Shown here: piece after piece, positions 5,211 to 10,116 of the stretch
How the letters are laid out: every line of letters starts with the position of its first letter
Position numbering within the stretch: the first letter of the stretch is position 1
Source of the DNA: Bryobacterales bacterium
GTDB taxonomy: Bacteria; Acidobacteriota; Terriglobia; Bryobacterales; Bryobacteraceae
Direction: 5' to 3'
Assembly: GCA_003139735.1 (NCBI GenBank)
Contig: PLGA01000195.1
Span: 1-10,116, forward strand
DNA: 10,116 nt
Notes under the pieces: generated by a model
The model's input: only the letters and a program-made list of their open reading frames with translations
Database searches by the model: none
Told to the model about the DNA's origin: nothing
Position numbers and translations under genes: made by a program

Positions 5211-6173
5211 ATGGCTTACCAGGGACATTACGTTGTCACAGGCGGCGCCGGCTTCATCGGCTCCGCCATCGTGCGCAGCCTGTTGCGCGAGGGGGCCGGC
5301 CCCATCGTGGTGGTCGACAACCTCTTGACCGGGCGCGAATCCAATCTGGAGGAGGTGCGCGCCCGCATCGATTTTGAGCGGGCCGACATCCGGAACTTCG
5401 CCGAAATCGCTCCCCTTATCCGCGGCGCCGCGGTGGTGTTCCACGAAGCCGCCATCCCGTCGGTTCCGCGCTCCATCGACGAACCCGTTCCCTCCCACGA
5501 GGTCAATATCGATGGGACGTTCAACGTGCTGCGCGCCGCTCGCGAGGGCCGCGCGGGCCGCGTGGTTTATGCGGCCTCCTCGTCGGCTTATGGGGATACC
5601 GAGGTTTTGCCCAAGGTGGAGGACATGAGGCCGCGCCCGAAGTCGCCCTACGCCCTGCAAAAACTGGTGGGCGAGTATTATTGCGGCGTTTTTTCCGCGG
5701 TGTGGGGCCTGGAAACCGTGGCCCTGCGATATTTCAACGTCTATGGCCCCCGGCAGGATCCCTCCAGCCACTATTCCGGAGTGCTGTCCTTGTTCATGAA
5801 AGCGCTTATCGAGCGGCAATCCCCCACCATCTTCGGCGATGGCGGGCAGTCGCGCGACTTCACCTTCGTCGAAGACGTGGCCGAACTGAATCTCAAGGCC
5901 GCCCGCGCTCCCCATGCGTCGGGAAAAGTCTATAACGGGGGCAACGGCGGCCGCATTACGCTGAACCAGGCTTGGTCCTTGCTACAGGAAATCGAGGGCG
6001 TGAGAATCCCTGCCCGCTATGCTCCACCGCGGGCCGGCGATGTCCACGACTCGCAGGCCGATACGGTCGCCGCCACGCGCGACCTGGGACACGCCCCACG
6101 CTTCTCTTTCGAGCAGGGGATGCGGCTGACGCTCGAATGGTACCGGCAGGAGCGCCGCGCCCCTGGCGCCTGA
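5211..6173 (+). CDS. NAD-dependent epimerase/dehydratase, UDP-sugar 4-epimerase type
   Basis: Extended short-chain dehydrogenase acting on a nucleotide sugar, likely UDP-glucose/UDP-N-acetylglucosamine C4 epimerisation for cell-surface polysaccharide. The 320-residue product has the Rossmann motif TGGAGFIG at 10-17, Asp36 for the NAD ribose, the catalytic Ser in SSSAYG (123-128), and YxxxK as Tyr147/Lys151 (SPYALQK). Further family blocks are RYFNVYGPRQDP and the FGDGGQSRDFTFVEDV segment that contacts the sugar. The start ATG 5211 was chosen because it places MAYQGHYVVTGGAGFIGS at the family's N-terminus; the frame extends 45 residues further upstream with no family similarity and overlaps the divergent hydrolase gene. 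The ribosome site is weak (TGGAAA). The exact sugar cannot be set from sequence. Confidence 0.92.
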   Translation: MAYQGHYVVTGGAGFIGSAIVRSLLREGAGPIVVVDNLLTGRESNLEEVRARIDFERADIRNFAEIAPLIRGAAVVFHEAAIPSVPRSIDEPVPSHEVNIDGTFNVLRAAREGRAGRVVYAASSSAYGDTEVLPKVEDMRPRPKSPYALQKLVGEYYCGVFSAVWGLETVALRYFNVYGPRQDPSSHYSGVLSLFMKALIERQSPTIFGDGGQSRDFTFVEDVAELNLKAARAPHASGKVYNGGNGGRITLNQAWSLLQEIEGVRIPARYAPPRAGDVHDSQADTVAATRDLGHAPRFSFEQGMRLTLEWYRQERRAPGA

Positions 6174-6184
6174 ATTGCTCTACC

Positions 6185-6712
6185 GTGCCATTAGTGTCCC
6201 GATTTTCAACGCCTTCCGGCCCTGAAGGTGCGTCTCTAACCCCTAAGCTGGGGCATACGACGCTCGTTCCGGTACTACGCGCCCATGCGTTCACGATAGG
6301 GCTCTCGGATGCTCAGGTGGAGTCTCTGGCTGCGCTGGCTGCGCCAGTCACCTTCGAGGAAAACCAGGTTGTGCTCGAAGCCGGCGAACGCTCGACTTCG
6401 TTTTACCTCATGGTGGAGGGCAGCGTCGCGGTCGAATTGCGTACCCCCCGTTATGCGGTCTGCGTGCAGGCGGTTGGACCGGACCAGGTATTCGGCTGGT
6501 CTGCGTTGCTCGACCAACAGGACACCGTATTCCAGGTCCGCTCCCGCGAGCGCAGCACCGCGTTGCGCCTGGACGGGGCGGCCCTCACCGCTGCCTTTCA
6601 GACCGACCCCCAGCTTGGCGTCGAGATCCTTCGCCGCACGCTCCGGGTAGTCGCCGGCCGCGTGAAGGCCACCGAGCTGCGCTTCGCCGAAATGTGCGGC
6701 GTAAAAGCGTAG
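6185..6712 (+). CDS. Stand-alone cyclic-nucleotide-binding-fold protein
   Basis: A protein of about 175 residues with one cNMP-binding beta-roll (about 52-135): FEENQVVLEAGERSTSFYLMVEGSVAVEL is the start of the roll, and VGPDQVFGWSALLDQ occupies the phosphate-binding cassette position. The cassette has GWSALL in place of the canonical GELALL, and the Arg-Ala pair that holds the cyclic phosphate (PRAA) is missing, so binding of ordinary cAMP is doubtful. A C-terminal helix (about 142-168) follows, but no helix-turn-helix, so this is not a Crp-type DNA-binding regulator. The start is uncertain: GTG 6185, 11 bases after the epimerase stop, or GTG 6194; neither has a clear ribosome site. It may be co-transcribed with the epimerase. 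Confidence 0.75.
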   Translation: MPLVSRFSTPSGPEGASLTPKLGHTTLVPVLRAHAFTIGLSDAQVESLAALAAPVTFEENQVVLEAGERSTSFYLMVEGSVAVELRTPRYAVCVQAVGPDQVFGWSALLDQQDTVFQVRSRERSTALRLDGAALTAAFQTDPQLGVEILRRTLRVVAGRVKATELRFAEMCGVKA

Positions 6713-6766
6713 CGGCCGCTGTCTGACGGGCCGCCCTGCGGAGCGAAAAACAGGATAATGGCCGCC

Positions 6767-6849
6767 GATGAACACGGATAAACGCAGATAAGAGAGCCAC
6801 CGAGTTCTTGGTCCCTTTTATTATCCGTGTTCATCCGCGTTCATCCGCG
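6767..6849. repeat. Inverted repeat with tandem TTCATCCGCG units
   Basis: GATGAACACGGATAA (6767-6781) and TTATCCGTGTTCATC (6821-6835) are perfect 15-base inverted arms around a 39-base loop. TTCATCCGCG then occurs twice in direct tandem (6830-6839, 6840-6849). A third degenerate unit, ACGCAGATAAG, sits just inside the left arm. The element lies between the ends of two convergent genes, as REP-type elements do. I recall near-identical GATGAACACGGAT/TTCATCCGCG strings in intergenic DNA of many unrelated bacteria, which suggests a dispersed repeat family; this has not been searched. Confidence 0.75.
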
Positions 6850-6868
6850 GCCCAAGATTCTCTTTCCT

Positions 6869-9295
6869 TTAGCGCTGGTTTCCAGCGCTCATCATGGACA
6901 GCAGCTCCAGCGTGCGTTCGGGCGACCCTACAAACAGGTTCACCGGAGATCGGCGATACTTCATCATCTGCTGATAAATGACATCTTCCTGGCTCGAGTT
7001 GATTCCCCAACCCGCCAGGTATTGAAGCCGCAGGTCCCCATCGTGGTTAATATCCGCTCCCGCCAGCCACGGTCCCAGATCGGACTTCTGGCCGGCGTAT
7101 CCCAAGAACAGGTCATACGCCGAATTCACCCCGATCTCCCGAAGCGATTGCGCCACGGGCGCATAATCCGGGCGGTCCATGCGCGCCTGCACCTCGCCCA
7201 GATCGATCTTGAGCGGACCGTTCTGACCCAGGAAAACCATGTCGTAGCCGCGTCCGTCGATGGTGTTGGCCCAGATCGTCCCATAGGGGAACGCCGCGAA
7301 GAACGTCGCGATCTCGCTCCTCACGGTGCGTTCGTCGCTCTCGTATAGAGGCACATAGAGCGAGAACATTCCACCCGGATTCAAGTGCCGCTTCACCGCC
7401 TCGAAGTATTCCTCGGAATAAAGGCCGGCCGTGCCTTTGACGAAGACATCCAGCGGGTCGGATGCGATGATGTCGAACGTCTCCGTCGTTGTCATCAGAT
7501 AGTGGCGCGCGTCGTCGTAAATCATGTGCGTCCGCGGGTTGTGCAGAACGTCATAGTCCTGCGCGGCGAAATAGCGTGTGGAGGTGGGAGGGATGACCGG
7601 CTCGATCTCACAGACGGTGATTTTTTGGATGCCCGGGTACGTCGTGAACGTACCCGCCGAGACTCCCGCTCCGAATCCGATTCCCAGCACCGACCGCGGA
7701 TTCGGGTGCAGTATGGCCGGCAGGTGCCCGACGGTCCGCTGCAGCTTCATATCGTACGGCTCGGTGGTGGCCTCCACGTGGCCGTTCACGTCCACCTCCC
7801 AGGCGCCGTCGGGCCACTGGGAAATGGCCACGGAGGAATTCCTGCCCTCGGCCGTGTACACCACGTTCCCCGTGGAAACGGCCATTTTGCGGCCATACGC
7901 GATGAGCCTGCCAGGGACTGCGTCGACGCTCCAGGCCAGCAGGCCCGCCAACAGCATGGCAGCCGCCATCAGCGGGGCCCCGATTTTCGATTGGCGCTCG
8001 TTGAAGTACGGCGTCAGCGCGAACAAGCCGCTAATGGCAGAGACAATGAGTATCCCCCGCATGGTCTGCTGGGTGCCAATCCAGGGGATGAGCACCAGGC
8101 TGGTGGCCAGCGCTCCCACAATCGCGCCCACGGTGTTGGCCGCATAAACGCCGCCCACCACTTGACCCGGGTCCTCACCAGGCCTCGACGCCGCGGCGCA
8201 GGCCAGTGGAAAACTTGCGCCCCACAGGAGCGTGGGCGGCAGGATAGCCCACAAGCAACGCACCATATCGAGCTGGAAAATGTGCCAGGGGCTGATGGTC
8301 AGCATGGGGTTGATGGGCCAGAACGGCAGCGAGTCGGCGATGATCCAGGCGGTCCACGCAATGCCGGCGGCCAGCAGGATCTGGCACCAGCCCAGCGCCG
8401 CTCGCGGCGAAGTCACCCGCAGCAGCCACGATCCGCAAAGGCTGCCGATGGCCAGCCCGATCAGGAAGACCGCGAGGATCACGGAGAACACGTAGACCGT
8501 GGCCCCGAGCAGCATTCCCATCAGGCGCGTCCAGACCACCTCGGCGCCCAGCGCCCCCGCTCCGGAAAGCGCAATGGTGACGTAGATGGTCCACCGGCTC
8601 CCGTCTTCGGCCTCGACGGTCTCGACGGCGGCGGGAGCATCCTCATCGGACCGCGCCGGAGTTCGACCGGCCAGCCAAAGGCTGACGCCCGCCACGGCCA
8701 GGTTGATAGCCACCGCCGCGAAGGTGCCCATCGCCATGTTATAGATTCGAAGGATGTAAAAACCTGCCAGCAAACACCCGAATACCGCTCCCGCCGTATT
8801 CCCGCCGTACAGCATGCCCCACCACGAAGCGCCCCGCGGCGTAGACTCGGTCCACCGCACGATGGCCGGCAAAGACGCTCCCATCAGCGTGGTCGGCGGC
8901 AGCAAACAAATGACGCAGAAGAACCCCCGCAATAGCATGCCCGGCAGGCCGTAGGCCGCTCCAGCCACGTACACCCGGTTGATCAGGGGAATGGCGCCCA
9001 GCACAACCAATCCCAGAATGGCGATGCCCGCTTCCAGGGCCGCGTAAACCCGAAGCGGATGTTGGCGCAGCCGCAACCGCGGCAAAGCCAGGCTCCCCAG
9101 GCACAGGCCGCCCATATAGGTGGCCAGCAGCACGCCGAGCGATACGGCCGTGGAACCAATGGCCAGTTGCAGCAACTGGAACCACACGATTTCATAGATC
9201 AGCGCCGAACAGCCGCTGCCGGCGAACAGCAGAATCAGCAGGGGCAGGTAGCGCGGCGCGCCGGTGCTTGCGGGCTGGGCTTCGGTTTGTGCCAT
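6869..9295 (-). CDS. Polytopic membrane protein fused to spermidine-synthase-like domain
   Basis: An 808-residue protein. Residues about 15-460 hold some 12 or more hydrophobic helices; residues about 470-660 are a spermidine-synthase-like Rossmann domain with the SAM loop VLGIGFGAG (536-544), CEIEP (562-566, acidic residue for the ribose), DDARHYL (594-600) and YSEEYFEAVKRHLNPGG (626-642). The active-site DSxDP of true spermidine synthases is replaced by SDPLDVF, so aminopropyl transfer is not assured. The membrane part is internally duplicated (residues 25-68 with 243-286, and 132-180 with 352-403). A ~150-residue C-terminal extension follows. ATG 9293-9295 is chosen over the upstream frame start because AGGAG lies 7 bases before it. 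Similar fusions are common in environmental bacteria and have no firm function; membrane polyamine or methyl transfer are both possible. Confidence 0.88.
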   Translation of the reverse strand: MAQTEAQPASTGAPRYLPLLILLFAGSGCSALIYEIVWFQLLQLAIGSTAVSLGVLLATYMGGLCLGSLALPRLRLRQHPLRVYAALEAGIAILGLVVLGAIPLINRVYVAGAAYGLPGMLLRGFFCVICLLPPTTLMGASLPAIVRWTESTPRGASWWGMLYGGNTAGAVFGCLLAGFYILRIYNMAMGTFAAVAINLAVAGVSLWLAGRTPARSDEDAPAAVETVEAEDGSRWTIYVTIALSGAGALGAEVVWTRLMGMLLGATVYVFSVILAVFLIGLAIGSLCGSWLLRVTSPRAALGWCQILLAAGIAWTAWIIADSLPFWPINPMLTISPWHIFQLDMVRCLWAILPPTLLWGASFPLACAAASRPGEDPGQVVGGVYAANTVGAIVGALATSLVLIPWIGTQQTMRGILIVSAISGLFALTPYFNERQSKIGAPLMAAAMLLAGLLAWSVDAVPGRLIAYGRKMAVSTGNVVYTAEGRNSSVAISQWPDGAWEVDVNGHVEATTEPYDMKLQRTVGHLPAILHPNPRSVLGIGFGAGVSAGTFTTYPGIQKITVCEIEPVIPPTSTRYFAAQDYDVLHNPRTHMIYDDARHYLMTTTETFDIIASDPLDVFVKGTAGLYSEEYFEAVKRHLNPGGMFSLYVPLYESDERTVRSEIATFFAAFPYGTIWANTIDGRGYDMVFLGQNGPLKIDLGEVQARMDRPDYAPVAQSLREIGVNSAYDLFLGYAGQKSDLGPWLAGADINHDGDLRLQYLAGWGINSSQEDVIYQQMMKYRRSPVNLFVGSPERTLELLSMMSAGNQR

Positions 9296-9323
9296 TTCGT
9301 ACTCCTGGGGATGGGAAAGCCTC

Positions 9324-9352
9324 ATTCTACTACCCTTCACTCTGGAACCGAA
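9324..9352 (-). promoter_or_regulatory. Possible promoter of the membrane/spermidine-synthase-like gene
   Basis: The minus strand has TAGAAT (9329-9324, 5 of 6 to TATAAT) with a weak TTCGGT 17 bases upstream (9352-9347). Transcription would start near 9317, about 22 bases before the ATG and ahead of the AGGAG ribosome site. Only the -10 is convincing. Confidence 0.35.
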
Positions 9353-9371
9353 TCGCCGGTTCGTCCCCTGT

Positions 9372-9377
9372 TACACT
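9372..9377 (+). promoter_or_regulatory. Possible -10 box for selC
   Basis: TACACT (4 of 6) ends 6 bases before the first base of the tRNA, so transcription could start at or next to the mature 5' end. No -35 box is visible. The stretch upstream is shared with the promoter region of the divergent membrane gene. Confidence 0.35.
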
Positions 9378-9383
9378 GAATCC

Positions 9384-9479
9384 GGGAACGCATCTCATCC
9401 GGTGGTGGGCTTGGTCTTCAAAACCACTGGGCGGTCCGCAAAGGCCGCCGATCGGTTCGACTCCGATACGTTCCCGCCA
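9384..9479 (+). tRNA. selC: tRNA-Sec (anticodon TCA)
   Basis: Selenocysteine tRNA, 96 bases including an encoded CCA (9477-9479). It is charged with serine, converted to selenocysteyl-tRNA, and delivered to in-frame UGA by SelB. Seen: acceptor stem GGGAACG (9384-9390) with CGTTCCC (9469-9475); a six-pair D stem CTCATC/GGTGGG with the short loop CGGT (9393-9408), diagnostic of tRNA-Sec; anticodon loop CTTCAAA with TCA at 9418-9420; a long variable arm GGCGGTC/GGCCGCC (7 pairs, loop CGCAAA, about 9430-9449); and T arm ATCGG-TTCGACT-CCGAT. The eighth acceptor pair is a C-A mismatch, and the anticodon stem is only four good pairs. The gene lies between divergently oriented protein genes, with no sel genes next to it. 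Confidence 0.96.
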
Positions 9480-9568
9480 CGACCCGGCCCGCGGCCGCTG
9501 AAAGAAGTCGAAACCTCGCCGCCTTCCCGAGCGTTTAATGATTAGGCCGTTCGGCTTGGGGAAGGGCG

Positions 9569-9574
9569 TATACT
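9569..9574 (+). promoter_or_regulatory. Possible -10 box of the M48 protease gene
   Basis: TATACT (5 of 6 to TATAAT) lies 23 bases before the ATG, with AGGAG between them. No -35 consensus is present at 16-18 bases. The stretch 9480-9568 between selC and this box holds no ORF I would call and only a short GC hairpin (AGGCC-GTTC-GGCTT, about 9544-9557) that could help end selC transcription. Confidence 0.35.
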
Positions 9575-9597
9575 AGTCTAGGTAGGAGTCCCGGTCC

Positions 9598-10116
9598 ATG
9601 AAACACCTTGGCATCGTACCCGTGACATTACTGGCCGCACTGGGCCTGTTGGTTTCCAGTATGCCCGCCGCCGGTCAGGACGCTCCGGCAGCGGACAAAA
9701 ACGCGCCCGCGGCGGACGCGGACAAGACGGCTCCCGCGGCGGACAAGGATGCCTCGGCGGCGGACCAGGACGTTCCGCCCGTTGCGACCAACCTCACGCC
9801 CGAGGATCAGAAGAAGTTGGACAAGGAAGCCGCTGCCAAGGAGAAGAAACAGGCGGCCGAACAGGCGGCCGCGGACAAGAAAAAGGCCAAGAATTCGAAG
9901 AACGACCCGGATGCGATCGGCTCCCGTGATTTGGATAAGGGCGCCGTCGAATTCTATTCGCTCGAAAAGGAAATCGCGCTGGGTAAGCAGTTGGCTCAGG
10001 AAGTCGAGCGCCAGGCCAAGATCGTCGACGACCCCATCATCGCCGAGTACGTGAACCGCGTGGGTCAGAACCTGGTGCGCAACTCCGACGCCAAGGTGCC
10101 CTTCACCATCAAGGTC
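9598..10116 (+). CDS. Exported M48-family metalloprotease, N-terminal part (3' truncated by window)
   Basis: The first 173 residues of a protein that runs off the window. A signal peptide spans about 1-26 (MKHLGIVPVTLLAALGLLVS, cleavage after AAG or similar). It is followed by a low-complexity Ala/Asp/Lys/Pro segment with about four copies of APAADK-like units (28-58) and a Lys/Ala-rich helical stretch (69-100). From about 119 the sequence FYSLEKEIALGKQLAQEVE...VDDPIIAEYVNRVGQNLV matches the conserved N-terminal part of periplasmic M48 proteases (BepA/YfgC type), which act in outer-membrane protein quality control. The zinc motif HExxH would lie beyond the window and is not seen, so activity is unproven. 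AGGAG about 9 bases upstream supports ATG 9598. A TATACT (9569-9574) could be its -10 box. Confidence 0.82.
   Translation, partial: MKHLGIVPVTLLAALGLLVSSMPAAGQDAPAADKNAPAADADKTAPAADKDASAADQDVPPVATNLTPEDQKKLDKEAAAKEKKQAAEQAAADKKKAKNSKNDPDAIGSRDLDKGAVEFYSLEKEIALGKQLAQEVERQAKIVDDPIIAEYVNRVGQNLVRNSDAKVPFTIKV
9682..9770 (+). repeat. Degenerate in-gene repeat coding APAADK units
   Basis: About four imperfect copies of a 20-30 base GC-rich unit (core CCGGCGGCGGAC-type) code for APAADKN, APAADADKT, APAADKD and ASAADQD near the mature N-terminus of the M48-type protein. This is probably a flexible linker that changes length by repeat slippage. Confidence 0.6.

Noticed and set aside
4953..5915. 320-residue minus-strand open frame across the hydrolase start and the epimerase gene
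   Set aside because: It overlaps two real genes, has no recognisable motif and is composed like an antisense shadow of the epimerase.
6767..6849. CRISPR or insertion-sequence remnant
   Set aside because: The repeat units are 10-15 bases without regular spacers, there is no transposase fragment, and no flanking target duplication is visible.
7385..8935. 516-residue plus-strand open frame opposite the membrane/spermidine-synthase-like gene
   Set aside because: Arg/His/Gly/Gln-rich composition with no domain; the opposite strand has clear transmembrane and SAM-binding motifs and a ribosome site.
9749..10054. Arg-rich 101-residue open frame on the plus strand
   Set aside because: It is an out-of-frame reading of the M48-type protease gene, whose frame has a ribosome site, signal peptide and family motif.

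Overview
The window is GC-rich, densely coded bacterial chromosome. Gene content and protein style suggest an acidobacterium of the Solibacter/Bryobacter kind: an ECF sigma factor paired with a one-helix membrane protein, a long NuoH, and a membrane-fused spermidine-synthase-like protein. This placement is an inference from protein resemblance remembered by eye; there is no rRNA or other marker gene to fix it.

Layout. (1) 1-1948, + strand: the end of a complex I operon, with the C-terminal part of nuoN followed directly by complete nuoH. (2) 2141-3546, + strand: a three-gene stress-sensing unit, made of an ECF sigma factor, a small single-helix membrane protein (probable anti-sigma) and a Spy/CpxP-like membrane-anchored helical protein. 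(3) 3555-4072, - strand: rpmE (ribosomal protein L31, zinc type), and upstream of it a separate short transcription unit that codes for no sizeable protein. That unit has a TTGACA box, a 16-nt near-perfect complement of the 16S rRNA 3' end, a 13-codon ORF, a four-helix fold that resembles a degenerate tRNA-Ser, and a strong terminator. This is the most unusual object in the window. (4) 4093-5130, - strand: an alpha/beta hydrolase. (5) 5211-6712, + strand: an NAD-dependent sugar epimerase and a lone cyclic-nucleotide-binding-fold protein. (6) 6767-6849: an inverted/tandem repeat between convergent genes. (7) 6869-9295, - strand: a large polytopic membrane protein fused to a spermidine-synthase-like domain. 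(8) 9384-9479, + strand: a complete selenocysteine tRNA gene (selC). (9) 9598 to the end, + strand: the N-terminus of an exported M48-type metalloprotease.

How the parts relate. NuoN and NuoH are proton-pumping membrane subunits of NADH:quinone oxidoreductase. The sigma/anti-sigma/Spy-like trio is arranged as an envelope-stress regulon controlling itself. selC shows that the organism probably reads UGA as selenocysteine in some genes; no selA, selB, selD or obvious selenoprotein lies here. The remaining genes are ordinary single units without a shared pathway.
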